From Phytoamicus setariae (lineage in GTDB: Bacteria > Pseudomonadota > Alphaproteobacteria > Rhizobiales > Rhizobiaceae): a DNA stretch of 59,478 nucleotides. Location: the NCBI RefSeq assembly GCF_016722925.1, contig NZ_JAEQNC010000022.1, positions 1 through 59,478 on the forward strand. The letters run 5' to 3'. Shown in pieces: positions 36,034 to 45,793 of the stretch (the first letter of the stretch is position 1; the number at the start of each line of letters is the position of its first letter). The position numbers and the translations under genes were made by a program. The notes below the pieces were generated by a model. The model was not told the DNA's origin and made no database searches. It saw only the letters and a list, made by a program, of their open reading frames with translations.

Positions 36034-36888
36034 ATGGCATCCGTTTCGCGTAGCATGCCCGTTCAATCCGACGGGATCAGCAAGAAGAATTTTGAAAAAC
36101 TCGCCAATTTCATCTACGGCTACAGCGGCATCAAGATGCCGCCAAGCAAGCAAACCATGCTCGAAGGGCGTCTACGCCGGCGGCTGCGCGCCACCGGCAA
36201 GCCCACCTTCGACGCTTATTGCGATTTTCTCTTCAAGGGCGACGGCCTCGAGCAGGAAACAATTTACCTGATCGATGCTGTGACCACCAACAAAACGGAC
36301 TTCTTCCGCGAGCCCAACCATTTCACTTACCTGTACAAGCAGGCGCTGCCGAACCTCATGGCAAGCGGCGTTCGCAGCGTTCGCGCCTGGAGTTCCGCCT
36401 GCTCGACGGGCGCCGAGCCCTATACGATGGCCATCGTGCTGGAGGAATACGCCCAGCAGCACGGCAACATGCCTTATACGATCCTCGCCACCGACCTTTC
36501 GACCGACGTACTGGCAACCGCACATAAGGGAATTTACCCGTCGGAGCTCGTTGAACCCGTGCCCGTCGATCTGCGCAACAAATATGTGATGCGTCCCGTC
36601 GCGCGCGGCAACAATAGTGTACGCATTGTCCCACGCCTGCGCTCGAAAGTTGCATTCGGACGCTTGAACCTGATGGACGATCGCTACGTTATCGGCGATC
36701 CGGTCCATCTCATCTTCTGCCGCAACGTCATGATCTATTTCGACAAGGAAACCCAGGCCGACGTCTTGACGAGGCTCTGCGATTGCCTGTTGCCAGGGGG
36801 CTACCTGTTCATCGGTCATTCCGAATCCATCGCCGGTTTCGACCTGCCATTGAAGGCAGTCGCCAATACCGTCTTTCAAAAGGTCTGA
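36034..36888 (+). CDS. cheR: Chemoreceptor methyltransferase
   Basis: A 284-residue SAM-dependent methyltransferase that methylates receptor glutamates. An N-terminal helical domain ([20 protein letters not shown]) precedes the Rossmann domain with [20 protein letters not shown] for SAM binding and [20 protein letters not shown] at the usual catalytic-core place. The end [20 protein letters not shown] is typical. No pentapeptide-docking partner tail is found on the two local receptors. Confidence 0.94.
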   Translation: MASVSRSMPVQSDGISKKNFEKLANFIYGYSGIKMPPSKQTMLEGRLRRRLRATGKPTFDAYCDFLFKGDGLEQETIYLIDAVTTNKTDFFREPNHFTYLYKQALPNLMASGVRSVRAWSSACSTGAEPYTMAIVLEEYAQQHGNMPYTILATDLSTDVLATAHKGIYPSELVEPVPVDLRNKYVMRPVARGNNSVRIVPRLRSKVAFGRLNLMDDRYVIGDPVHLIFCRNVMIYFDKETQADVLTRLCDCLLPGGYLFIGHSESIAGFDLPLKAVANTVFQKV

Positions 36889-36893
36889 GAACG

Positions 36894-37982
36894 TTGTCCG
36901 CAAAAACCCGTGTTCTGATCGTCGATGACTCCGCCAGCGTCCGCCAGACGTTGACGCGCGTGCTGGAAGCCGACCCCGATATCGAGGTTATCGGTGCAGC
37001 GTCCGATCCCTTCATGGCCGCGAAGAAGATTCGGGACGACATTCCCGACGTGATCACCCTCGATGTCGAGATGCCACAAATGGATGGTATCACCTTCCTG
37101 CGCAAGCTGATGAGCCAGCATCCGATTCCCGTGGTCATGTGCTCGTCGCTGACCGAGGCGGGTTCGGAAACCCTGATGCAGGCGCTGGAAGCCGGCGCAG
37201 TCGACATCATCCTCAAGCCCAAGATCGGCGCGGCCGACCATCTTGCCGAGATCGGCGACAACATCCGCCACGTCGTCAAGGCGGCCGCCAAGGCACGGCT
37301 CGGCAACCTTCGCCGGAACCGCACCGCTGCACCCATGGCCCCACAGGGAAAGCTGACTGCCGATGCCGTGCTGCCGCCCCCTACTGGCCGCGCCATGGCC
37401 AAGACGACGGAAATGATCGTCTGCGTTGGCGCCTCGACCGGTGGCACCGAGGCCTTGCGCGAAATGCTGGAAAAGCTGCCGGCCAATGCGCCCGGCATGG
37501 TCATCGTTCAGCACATGCCGGAAAAATTCACCGCCGCCTTCGCCAAGCGCCTCAACACCCTCTGCGAGGTCGAAGTCAAGGAGGCAGCCGACGGCGACGC
37601 CGTACTTCGTGGCCACGTGCTGATTGCCCCCGGCGGCGACCAGCATACACTCGTCGAGCGTCGCGGCGCCCGTTACCACGTTTCGGTTCGGCCGGGACCA
37701 CTGGTCTCTCGCCACCGCCCATCCGTCGACGTGCTGTTTAGATCCGCAGCCCGTGCTGCTGGGGCCAACGCCATGGGCGTTATCATGACCGGCATGGGCG
37801 ATGATGGCGCTCGCGGCATGGAGGAAATGCACAACGCCGGCGCGTTCACCGTCGCACAGGACGAAGCGACCTCGATCGTCTTCGGCATGCCGAAGGAAGC
37901 CATCGCTCGAGGCGGCGTCGACAGGGTCTTGGCCCTTGATCACATTGCCCGCGAGATCATGGCCGCCCAAGCGCGTTTCTGA
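36894..37982 (+). CDS. cheB: Chemoreceptor methylesterase/deamidase
   Basis: A 362-residue two-domain protein. The receiver domain (1-125) has Asp57 in [16 protein letters not shown]. The linker is Ala/Pro-rich. The esterase domain has the nucleophile in [14 protein letters not shown], the His in [14 protein letters not shown] and the Asp in [10 protein letters not shown]. The start is read as TTG at 36894, six bases past the cheR stop and after AAAGG; a longer frame to 36783 lies inside cheR. It ends the che operon at the hairpin 38037-38070. No cheD or cheZ is present. Confidence 0.93.
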   Translation: MSAKTRVLIVDDSASVRQTLTRVLEADPDIEVIGAASDPFMAAKKIRDDIPDVITLDVEMPQMDGITFLRKLMSQHPIPVVMCSSLTEAGSETLMQALEAGAVDIILKPKIGAADHLAEIGDNIRHVVKAAAKARLGNLRRNRTAAPMAPQGKLTADAVLPPPTGRAMAKTTEMIVCVGASTGGTEALREMLEKLPANAPGMVIVQHMPEKFTAAFAKRLNTLCEVEVKEAADGDAVLRGHVLIAPGGDQHTLVERRGARYHVSVRPGPLVSRHRPSVDVLFRSAARAAGANAMGVIMTGMGDDGARGMEEMHNAGAFTVAQDEATSIVFGMPKEAIARGGVDRVLALDHIAREIMAAQARF

Positions 37983-38036
37983 CAGCACTCGCGGCTGCCT
38001 GAGAAGTTTCCCGCACGACTTTCGCTTTGCAAAATC

Positions 38037-38070
38037 AACCTGCTGTTCCCCCGGAAACAGCAGGTTTTTT
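38037..38070 (+). terminator. Terminator of the che operon
   Basis: AACCTGCTGTT and AACAGCAGGTT form an 11-bp stem followed by TTTT, 55 nt after the cheB stop. Confidence 0.9.
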
Positions 38071-38137
38071 CTGCCCATGCGATCACATGGTCACAAACCA
38101 TTTACCGTACGCAACAAGAGTGATCAGAGGAGCCGAC

Positions 38138-38266
38138 ATGATACGCGTTTTCGCCTTCGTTTTGCTCGCTGTCGTCACACTTTCGACATGTGTTTCGATG
38201 ATCAGCGTGGGACCAACACATGCCGCTTCGTGCGGACCGAACTGCACCCAGGACAACCCGAAATGA
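38138..38266 (+). CDS. Small secreted Cys peptide (42 residues)
   Basis: A 42-residue product with a signal peptide-like hydrophobic core (FAFVLLAVVTLSTCVSMISV) and a short mature part after THAAS: CGPNCTQDNPK, with a Cys-x3-Cys pair. AGAGGAGCC lies before the ATG. Its TGA overlaps the ATG of the next small gene. No family is recognised. It lies behind the che terminator, so it probably has its own promoter in the 38071-38137 gap. Confidence 0.55.
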   Translation: MIRVFAFVLLAVVTLSTCVSMISVGPTHAASCGPNCTQDNPK

Positions 38267-38379
38267 AAGCCATATTCTTCCTGCTCTTTACGATGGTCGC
38301 GCTATCGCTTGGAGCATCCGCCTTCGAACTCTCCACCCGTCCGGCTCTCGCCTGCACCGTCACTAGTATCTGCGACTAA
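38263..38379 (+). CDS. Second small secreted Cys peptide (38 residues)
   Basis: A 38-residue product with a hydrophobic leader (AIFFLLFTMVALSLGASAFE) and a Cys pair at the end (ALACTVTSICD). The four-base ATGA overlap with the previous gene means coupled translation, which argues that both are real. No family is recognised; both end in a short tail with two Cys. Confidence 0.5.
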   Translation: MKAIFFLLFTMVALSLGASAFELSTRPALACTVTSICD

Positions 38380-38778
38380 CCACCCGGTTTGCGCGGCACT
38401 TGCGTGTATTCCGGGGATCATGACGACCCCTCCCCGGACAATACTCCGCCGCTACTGCGGCCGACGGCAAGACTCAGCGAACGCCAGTCTCGCTCCCGCG
38501 ACTTGTGTCTCTCAAAACGCCAAGCACCCATCCTTCCGCGCTTATCCTGACTGTCGGCAATCGCCTTGATTGTTGCCCCACAATTGCTATCCTCTGGGGT
38601 AATACGGCTTTTCAGTCCTGCCGGGGCAGTTAGATTGCCGTAGATTTTTTGAAGTGGGGCAAATTCTGATGACGTCCGGTCGCAACCGCCACTCCTCCGA
38701 CGTCGCCGCCTTTGCCGGTTGCCGTGACATAGGCGCCGAGATGCCCCCGGCCCAGTTGCCTTGCGGCAGGCCGCTGCG
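38380..38778. other. Non-coding gap before the membrane hydrolase
   Basis: Three hundred ninety-nine bases with no supported gene. A CCGGGG / CCCCGG inverted repeat lies around 38410-38440 without a T-run. A leftward frame through here lacks a ribosome site and overlaps the hydrolase start. Confidence 0.4.
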
Positions 38779-40443
38779 ATGAGGTCCAGCATTTCGCGAC
38801 TGTTCGGTTCGCTCTCGACCATAGGACTGCTGTTCGGGTTTCTTTTCTTTGCCGCCTCGCTCACACCCAGCTTGATGCCTCGATCCTACGTGATCCAGGG
38901 TGCACTTTCAGGTGTCTGCAGCGCCATCGGCTATCTGTTCGGGGTTTGGCTGGTCTGGCTGTATGGCTACCTGCAGCTGCCCGTTTGGAGGGATGCACCC
39001 AGGGCAGTCAAAGCCGCCGTGATCGCTGCCGGCCTGCTGATCTCGGTTTATTTCATCTCGCTCTCCACGGGCTGGCAGAATTCGATCCGCAGCCTCTGGG
39101 GCATGGACCGGATCGAGTCGGCCGAACCGTTCAAGCTCGCCCTGATCGCCGCCCTAATCTTCATCATCGCGTTGATTGCCGGGCGTCTGTTCTATTTCAC
39201 CTGGCTGGCTGTTTCCCGCTGGCTGGCAAAGTTCGTTCCGCCGAGGATCTCCAATGTCGTCGGCGGCTTCGTCGCTCTCGCGCTCTTCTGGTCGGCGGTC
39301 GAAGGCGTGCTGCTGCGGGCCGCCTTGCATGTCGCTGATTCATCGTTCCAGAAAGTCGATGCCCTCATCGAGGACAAGGTGCCGATGCCGCTCGACCCGG
39401 GCCAGACCGGGAGTTCAGCCTCGCTTGTCGCCTGGGACGGATTGGGTCGGCAAGGCCGCAGCTTTATCGCGTCAGGACCAGCGGCAACGGATATCGAGGC
39501 ATTCTGGAAAGAACCGGCACGCAAGCCCGTCCGGGTCTATGTCGGCCTCAACAATACCGATACGATCGACAAGAGGGCCAAACTCGCACTTGAGGAACTG
39601 AAACGGCAGGATGCCTTCTCTCGCCCCCTGCTGGTCGTGGTGGTTCCGACAGGAACGGGTTGGGTCGATGAAGCGGCGATCGATACGCTCGAATACCTGC
39701 ATCACGGCGACGTCGCCAGCGTCGCGGTTCAGTATTCCTATCTGGCGAGCTGGCTTTCCCTCATGGTCGAGCCGGAATATGGAGCCGAGTCCGCCAAGGC
39801 GCTGTTTCGCGAGGTCTATCGTCACTGGACAGCGCTGCCACACGACAAGCGTCCCAAGCTCTACCTCTATGGCCTCAGCCTCGGCGCTCTCAATTCACAA
39901 TTGTCGGTGGACTTCTTCGATATCGTCGGAGACCCTTTCCAGGGCGCACTCTGGAGCGGCCCGCCCTTTGCCAGCCGCATGTGGACCTCGGTGACCGCCA
40001 ACCGCGATCCGCAAACACCAGCCTGGCTGCCGCGCTTCCGGGACGGCTCCATCATTCGCTTCACCAGCCAGAAAAATGCTCTCGATATTGCCGGTGCGAC
40101 CTGGGGGGCGATGAGGATCGTCTATCTTCAATATGCAAGCGATCCGATCACATTCTTCGACATTCGCTCTTCCTATCGCGAACCGGACTGGATGAAGAGC
40201 CCGCGGGGACCGGATGTCTCGCCTGGAATCGTCTGGATTCCGGGGCTGACCATGCTCCAGCTCGCCTTCGACATGGCAATCGCCACGACGTCGCCGATGG
40301 GGTATGGCCACGTCTACGCCCCCCAACATTATATTGATGCCTGGATTGCCGTGACCGCGCCGACCATCGACCAGGATCACGTCGAGAGCCTGAAACGGCA
40401 CTTCGATTACATGCTGGATCTTGATGAGAGCAAGGGCGGCTGA
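38779..40443 (+). CDS. Membrane alpha/beta-hydrolase (Abhydrolase_9 type)
   Basis: A 554-residue protein. The N-terminal third has about four to five transmembrane helices (GLLFGFLFFAASLTPSLMP first), and the C-terminal part is an alpha/beta hydrolase with the nucleophile elbow YGLSLGALNS and a late GYGHVYAPQHYIDAW holding a likely catalytic His. The two-part layout fits the DUF pair Abhydrolase_9_N/Abhydrolase_9. The catalytic domain would face one side of the inner membrane; substrate unknown. The ATG at 38779 is preferred to the TTG at 38761. Confidence 0.78.
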   Translation: MRSSISRLFGSLSTIGLLFGFLFFAASLTPSLMPRSYVIQGALSGVCSAIGYLFGVWLVWLYGYLQLPVWRDAPRAVKAAVIAAGLLISVYFISLSTGWQNSIRSLWGMDRIESAEPFKLALIAALIFIIALIAGRLFYFTWLAVSRWLAKFVPPRISNVVGGFVALALFWSAVEGVLLRAALHVADSSFQKVDALIEDKVPMPLDPGQTGSSASLVAWDGLGRQGRSFIASGPAATDIEAFWKEPARKPVRVYVGLNNTDTIDKRAKLALEELKRQDAFSRPLLVVVVPTGTGWVDEAAIDTLEYLHHGDVASVAVQYSYLASWLSLMVEPEYGAESAKALFREVYRHWTALPHDKRPKLYLYGLSLGALNSQLSVDFFDIVGDPFQGALWSGPPFASRMWTSVTANRDPQTPAWLPRFRDGSIIRFTSQKNALDIAGATWGAMRIVYLQYASDPITFFDIRSSYREPDWMKSPRGPDVSPGIVWIPGLTMLQLAFDMAIATTSPMGYGHVYAPQHYIDAWIAVTAPTIDQDHVESLKRHFDYMLDLDESKGG

Positions 40444-40496
40444 TTGGCCGCCCCATGCATTGATGCGATACAGCTGCTGGGAAACAGCGGTTTACC

Positions 40497-41279
40497 TCAA
40501 TTTTCCCGCAACCCGGCCTTCCGCAATCCATCGAGCCAGTGCTGGCGGGCAGTATCGTTGCCATAGGGATACGCGGCCGATTGCGCGATTGTCCAATGGG
40601 GATCATTCTGGCTGAAAACAGCCATTATCTTCTGCCCATCCGGATCTCCCAGCTGCGCCTTGCTCGCCGCCGTAATAAGTCGGCAGTCGTTGGGCGGCGA
40701 ACTAATCCTGGCAATCGCGTCGATCGCGTCCTGATAGCGCCCGACCATGTAGTAGGCCCGGCCCAGATTCCACCAGTACCAGTAGGGGAAATCGGGGAAA
40801 CGTACCATGGCGTCCTCGATCAAGGTAATCGCACGATTGGAATCGCCGAAATAGATAAAGGCTTCCGCCATATCAGCATCAAGGTCGGCGTTGTCCTGAA
40901 CGATCCTCTTCGGGTCGATGAGCTTGCGAGCTGCCTCATATTCCGCGAAGCTGCCGTTGAAGTCGCCCTGGTTCCACATGACCATGGCGCGATACCAGCG
41001 ACCTCTGAAGTCTTTGTGCGACTCGTTGCTCGGATCGTCGCCCAACGCAACTGCCGTCTCTGCCAGACTTCTGGCTTCATCCAGCGCCGCCAAGCGGTTG
41101 TTGCCCCATGCGTTCTGAAATTCTCGGACCAGAACATAGGAATACTCCGCGAACGCGGGCAAATAATTCGGGTCGTCCGCAATCGCTTGTTGGTAGCACG
41201 CCTTGGCCATCTGATGCCCTTCCCGCGTCAGCTCCTGCTGGCGCCCCAGGCGACAATTGTTTCGGGCGATCTCGCTCAT
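40497..41279 (-). CDS. TPR protein, paralogue of the cyclase C-terminus
   Basis: A 260-residue soluble protein made of tetratricopeptide-like helices: YLPAFAEYSYVLVREFQNAW, DMAEAFIYFGDSNRAITLIE, NLGRAYYMVGRYQDAIDAIA. It is clearly homologous to about the last 240 residues of the adenylate cyclase coded at 41642-43480; both end in HW-DGLRKAGLRE. It has no cyclase, TolB-like or membrane part. ATG at 41279 follows GGGAGAAC. It may bind a partner in competition with the cyclase TPRs, but that is only inferred. Confidence 0.78.
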   Translation of the reverse strand: MSEIARNNCRLGRQQELTREGHQMAKACYQQAIADDPNYLPAFAEYSYVLVREFQNAWGNNRLAALDEARSLAETAVALGDDPSNESHKDFRGRWYRAMVMWNQGDFNGSFAEYEAARKLIDPKRIVQDNADLDADMAEAFIYFGDSNRAITLIEDAMVRFPDFPYWYWWNLGRAYYMVGRYQDAIDAIARISSPPNDCRLITAASKAQLGDPDGQKIMAVFSQNDPHWTIAQSAAYPYGNDTARQHWLDGLRKAGLREN

Positions 41280-41641
41280 GTTGTTCTCCCATTGGCTGAC
41301 GTATCGTCGCGGCATTCGTTCCGGCGAAGGATACGCGTCCGCTCTTCCTCTTGGGTCCAGTTGTGTAGTCTGAAACACGCACTATCGATGGGAATTGCTG
41401 ATATCGATCACACCTGCAGCTCGCCGTAGTCGATGCGCTTCGCCTCGAAGCGAGCCTGTCAGGGCTTTTCACGCCGTCCCCAGAGAAGGACACGCGCCAT
41501 GGATGCATATTCCAATTTACTAATATTAAGAAGATCACTTGATTTCGTTAGAATGTCAACACGATCGGTAGACACGCAAGGATGACGAGCATTTCCGGCT
41601 CTCGGATCGCTGACTGACGTCGCAACTTTTGGGGCACGAAG
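41280..41641. other. Non-coding gap between TPR gene and cyclase
   Basis: Three hundred sixty-two bases with no supported gene. The part near 41510-41570 is A/T-rich (ATATTAAGAAGATC, TTTCGTTAGAATG) and may hold the promoter of the leftward TPR gene. Confidence 0.4.
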
Positions 41642-43480
41642 TCACTTCTCCCTAAGCCCTGCCTTTCGCAATCCGTCGGTCCAATGCTGGCGATCGCCGT
41701 CAAATCGATAATAGTAACCAGCGGACTTCTCGATCGACCATTCAGGGTCATTTTTGCTGAACTCAGCCATGATGGCTTTGGCCGAGGCTATGTTGCCGAG
41801 TTGGGCCTCACTCGCGGCAGTGATCAACCGGACATCGTTGGGCGGGGAGTTTATTCTGCCGATGGCGTCGATGGCTTCGTTATAACGCCCGGCCATGTAG
41901 TAGGCGCGGCCGAGATTCCACCAATACCAGTAGGGAAAATCTGGATTGCGGACCATCGCGTCCTTGATCTGCGCAATCGCCCTTTCGGCTTGGCCACCGT
42001 AAATCAGCGCCTCGGCCATGTCGGCGGCAAGATCCGGATCGTTGGGGTTGATCTTGCGCGCGGTCTCGTATTCATGGAAACTCTTGTCGAAATTGCCCCG
42101 GTTCCAGGCAACGATCGCCAGGTACCAGTGGCTGGCGAAATCGTCACTCAGTTGCAATGCCTGCTCTGCGAACTTCTCCGCTTTCTCCAGAGACGCAGTG
42201 CCATCCGCACTCCAGCCATTCTGATACTCCCTGACATAGACATATGAGAGCTCTGCATATGCCGCCGAATAGGTCGGATCCAACGCGATGGCGCGCTCAA
42301 ACAGCCGGCGCGCCTCCTCGTTGCCCTCGGGCGTGACCTTCTTCGGATCCGCCCAGATTTGCTTGCCTTTCAAATAGTAGTCGTAGGCGTCCATGCTCTT
42401 GGTCAGCTTCCGGCTGGACCTCTGCTCCTCGGCGGCGGTGACCTTCACCGCAAGTGCCGTCACAATGTTCTTGGTGATGTCTTCCTGAACGACGAACGTA
42501 TCTCCGAGTACCCGGTCGTACCGCTCGGCCCAGACATGGTAGCCAGCCGCGGCATCGATCAGTTGAACATTGATGCGCAGCCGCTCTGGCGTCTTCTGCA
42601 CGGTTCCCTCGAGAACGTAGCGCGCCCCGAGCGCTGAGCCGATGTCCTGGACTTTCGCCGGTTTGCCTTTGAACGTTGCCGACGAATTGTTGGCAATCAC
42701 CAATAGCCCCGAGAACTTCGAAAGGTCGCTGGTTATGTCGTTGGTAATGCCGTCGCTGAAGTATTCCTGCGAAGGATTGCCGCTGACATTGGCAAGCGGC
42801 AGGACCGCTATCGACGGCTGCGATGCCGACGACAGTTTAGCGCCCGTGCTGGCCTTGATGTCAACGTCGGGCACGTGCGTCCACCAGATCGGAAAGGTGA
42901 CAAAGACCGGCAGGGCGGCAGCCGCCACCCACATCCATCGAGGGACGCGCTTGCGCATCCCCCCGTAACTCGCGGAGCTGACAGAATAGGCGTGCACCGG
43001 CACCGGAATGTTCTTCAGTTTGCGTGTTCCGAGATTGTGAAACGAGAGGTTCGGCAGATGCTTCACCTGCTCGTAGAGGCTACCGGAAACGCAAATGCCG
43101 CCCGGCTCGGACAATCCCTCCAGACGTGCCGCAACGTTCACCGCGTCGCCGAGGAGATTGTCATGCTCGACCACGGCATCGCCGAGGTTCAGCCCGACGC
43201 GAAACAGCATCCGCCGATCTTCGGCCAGCGAGCCTTCCATTTGCGCAAGTTGATCCTGGATTTCCACGGCACAACGCACCGCTTCGACCGGGCTCTGGAA
43301 TTCGGCAACGACGCTGTCGCCGGCACCGCCGAACACACGACCATTGTGGAGCCGAACCCGTTCCGCGATAATCGCAGCACATTGCCTGAAGAGGGCGAGA
43401 GCCGCGTCCTCATCCTTCCCAACCAGACGGCTGTAGCCAACAGCGTCTGCCGCGAGAATTGTAACAAGCCTGCGCTCCAT
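41642..43480 (-). CDS. Class III adenylate/guanylate cyclase with TolB-like and TPR parts
   Basis: A 612-residue membrane protein. The cyclase homology domain (1-165) keeps the metal Asp12 (LAADAVGYSRLV) and Asp55 (FGGAGDSVVAEF), and Asn115/Arg119 in DAVNVAARLEG. A single membrane helix (about 183-200) separates it from a periplasmic FlgO/TolB-like domain (IAVLPLANVSGNPSQEYFSD) and TPR repeats (about 385-590). It would make cAMP or cGMP in response to an external or envelope signal. Rhizobia have many such cyclases. GGGAGAG lies before the ATG. Confidence 0.85.
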   Translation of the reverse strand: MERRLVTILAADAVGYSRLVGKDEDAALALFRQCAAIIAERVRLHNGRVFGGAGDSVVAEFQSPVEAVRCAVEIQDQLAQMEGSLAEDRRMLFRVGLNLGDAVVEHDNLLGDAVNVAARLEGLSEPGGICVSGSLYEQVKHLPNLSFHNLGTRKLKNIPVPVHAYSVSSASYGGMRKRVPRWMWVAAAALPVFVTFPIWWTHVPDVDIKASTGAKLSSASQPSIAVLPLANVSGNPSQEYFSDGITNDITSDLSKFSGLLVIANNSSATFKGKPAKVQDIGSALGARYVLEGTVQKTPERLRINVQLIDAAAGYHVWAERYDRVLGDTFVVQEDITKNIVTALAVKVTAAEEQRSSRKLTKSMDAYDYYLKGKQIWADPKKVTPEGNEEARRLFERAIALDPTYSAAYAELSYVYVREYQNGWSADGTASLEKAEKFAEQALQLSDDFASHWYLAIVAWNRGNFDKSFHEYETARKINPNDPDLAADMAEALIYGGQAERAIAQIKDAMVRNPDFPYWYWWNLGRAYYMAGRYNEAIDAIGRINSPPNDVRLITAASEAQLGNIASAKAIMAEFSKNDPEWSIEKSAGYYYRFDGDRQHWTDGLRKAGLREK

Positions 43481-43609
43481 CTACCACTCTCCCGCACACA
43501 TCATAGTCGCATTCGGCAAGTGCAGAAAGCACGCGTGACGTGAGATTCACACCGAAGGAGAGATCCGGACATGTTGCGGTTGCGCCTTGCGATCTGGAAT
43601 AGCGGCTGC

Positions 43610-44593
43610 TCAACGGACTTCCATCGTACGACTGGACGCCGATGCAACGATTTGCTCGATGAGTGCAACGTAGGACATCCCCGTCAGGCGGCCCAAGAGC
43701 GGCAGATCCGAATCCTTGGGATGGAGTCCTGCCAGCGGATTGGCCTCAAGGAAGTTTACGTTGCCCTCGGCATCGCAGCGCACATCGACGCGACCTCCAT
43801 CGCGACCGCCAAGCACCTTCCAGGCGGCGAGCGCGAGCTGAGCTGCCGCATCGCCTGTGGCGTCGGTCGCCAGTTGCGCGAGAACCCGCTCTTCGTAGTA
43901 TTTTTTGTTGTCATACGAGTATATTTCAGGCTCCGGCCCGCCCTGCAGCTGGATCTCCATGACGCCGATGGCGCGAGAGGCCGCCCCCGTCCCCAGTATC
44001 CCGACGGTGAATTCGCGACCCGGCAAGTAGGTTTCGACCAGCACAGGCTGCCGGTGGCGCGCCAGCAGCTGCTCGCAGCCGGTTCGCAGTTCTGTCGAGT
44101 TCCTGATTTTCGAGGCTGCGGAAATGCCCTTGCTCGTTCCTTCCGCGACCGGCTTGATGAACAACGGGAACGGCAGGGCCACACCTGCAATATCGGCAGC
44201 AGTTTCGACAACCCCGAAATCCGGTGTATGAATCCCGCTATCGCGAACGATGCGCTTCGCCGTCGCCTTGTGAAGTGTGACTGTCAGTGCGAGCGGATCG
44301 GAAAACGTGTACGGGATCTGATATGCATCCAGTAGCGTCGGCACCAATGCCTGCCGGCCAAATCCGTACATTCCCTCGGCAATGTTGAAGACCATGTCCC
44401 AGCGGTCGCCGTGAAGCAGGCGTCGGGTCAGTGCGTGCGCCTGGCCAATGCGCTCCGTCGAATGACCGAGTGCCTGCAGCGTGCTTTCAATGGACAGTAT
44501 CGTCTCGATACCGTCGAACTCGGCCGTCTGCTCCTCGTCGTATCCTTCTCTCGCGTAGTCTTCGCGCAGGTCAAATGTGATGCCAATCCTCAT
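43610..44593 (-). CDS. D-alanine--D-alanine ligase-like ATP-grasp enzyme
   Basis: A 327-residue ATP-grasp ligase. Seen are FNIAEGMYGFGRQALVPTLL in the N-domain, PLFIKPVAEGTSKGISA as the ATP loop, and the metal-binding GRVDVRCDAEGNVNFLEANP followed by GLHPKDSDLPLL. It looks intact. No mur or fts genes surround it, so the acceptor may be a different amino acid or peptide, and a role outside the main cell-wall route is likely. ATG at 44593 is the start of the conserved part. It is 129 nt upstream of the cyclase on the same strand. Confidence 0.78.
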   Translation of the reverse strand: MRIGITFDLREDYAREGYDEEQTAEFDGIETILSIESTLQALGHSTERIGQAHALTRRLLHGDRWDMVFNIAEGMYGFGRQALVPTLLDAYQIPYTFSDPLALTVTLHKATAKRIVRDSGIHTPDFGVVETAADIAGVALPFPLFIKPVAEGTSKGISAASKIRNSTELRTGCEQLLARHRQPVLVETYLPGREFTVGILGTGAASRAIGVMEIQLQGGPEPEIYSYDNKKYYEERVLAQLATDATGDAAAQLALAAWKVLGGRDGGRVDVRCDAEGNVNFLEANPLAGLHPKDSDLPLLGRLTGMSYVALIEQIVASASSRTMEVR

Positions 44594-44898
44594 CGCTCGG
44601 CCACCCCGCATTTCCTGACGGACTTTTCGTACCGGCCCGAGGATGCTGGAAGTGGGCGTTCTCACCCTACATCCGATTGCCCTGCCCCGGTCGCTCCTGA
44701 TCTTTACGCTCGACTGTCAGGACGGCAACACCCGAATTCGCATTAGGCATGCTCCCTGCCGCGCCAAAAAGGTATTGCGCTCGCGAGGACGATTTAACTA
44801 GGCGATAGCCACGGAGGAAAACGACGCACAGAGTTAGGCTTGAGAGCACCACTCACATGACTGGCGCTCATCCCCTGGCGGAATGATGGATATTCGGT
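44594..44898. other. Non-coding gap
   Basis: Three hundred five bases between the ATP-grasp gene and the TetR gene. No gene or strong hairpin is seen. It must contain the promoter of the ligase and the end of the TetR transcript. Confidence 0.4.
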
Positions 44899-45552
44899 CT
44901 ATGCGAGATCGAAATGTCGGGGAAACGCCTGATGCAACAGCATAAGCACGGTCTTACGAAGCACGTCGGTTTCACGCTCAGGCGCATAGAGGTGATCCCA
45001 GAACCAAGCGCCATGCACCAGGTAGTTCAGGCCTTCGCCAAGCGCCCGCGGATCAATGTCGCTATAACCACCCTCGCGCGCTATTTGGGCGACCAATTCG
45101 GTGGCTTCAGCATTGTAGGCAAGATCGCCCGGCAGGCCGATCTCATGGTAAAGCTGCATACTTCTGCGGTCGCTGGCAAAGACGACAAACACCGAAACCC
45201 ACTTCGGATGCTGGCGCCCGAAAATCTGCGCGCACTCAACCGCTGCCTTCAGGCGCTGAACAGCAGACAAGCCTGGCGCATGCACAAGCGTCGTCCATAA
45301 CGCATGATACTGGTCGCTGAGATACTGCAATACGGCACGAAAGAGGTTTTCCTTGCTGCCAAAATGGAAAACCACCAGCGCCGTGGATCCATTGACGTGC
45401 TCGGCGATGCGCTGCATCGTCACCCGCGCCAGACCTTCGTCGGCGATGAGCTCTATTGTCGCGTCGATGATGCGCTGGACGCTCGCTTCGCCACGCTCGC
45501 GCCGCCCATCTTTGGGGGTCTGGCTGCCCCGTGAACGCTTGACCTCTGCCAT
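44899..45552 (-). CDS. TetR-family transcriptional regulator
   Basis: A 217-residue regulator. The helix-turn-helix is at about residues 25-70 (VQRIIDATIELIADEGLARV, then QRIAEHVNGSTALVVFHFG). The C-terminal ligand domain looks like the BetI group. It lies downstream of the amidase on the same strand (241 nt) and probably controls the transporter-amidase operon by sensing its substrate. No operator was identified. Confidence 0.85.
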   Translation of the reverse strand: MAEVKRSRGSQTPKDGRRERGEASVQRIIDATIELIADEGLARVTMQRIAEHVNGSTALVVFHFGSKENLFRAVLQYLSDQYHALWTTLVHAPGLSAVQRLKAAVECAQIFGRQHPKWVSVFVVFASDRRSMQLYHEIGLPGDLAYNAEATELVAQIAREGGYSDIDPRALGEGLNYLVHGAWFWDHLYAPERETDVLRKTVLMLLHQAFPRHFDLA

Positions 45553-45793
45553 TGCGACCCTGCGGTTCTCGGTGCAGCGGCCGCCGCGCGCGCCCGCATT
45601 AATTCACCGACCTCATTTCGGTTCTGGAGCATGGAAATCTCCAGTCTGCTCCGGCTCCCGTACTTCATCCGTTGATCGCGCACTCACCACATTTGTCGCA
45701 TTGGATCAAGCGCCATGGGGAAAGCCTGTTGCACGCCACGGGGAACCCTGGGCAACCCGTGGCGCAAATGTGACAATGCCTGACTTGCCGATG

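Noticed and set aside
36876-38078. A 400-codon leftward open frame over cheB
   Set aside because: CheB motifs are on the plus strand; this frame crosses the che terminator.
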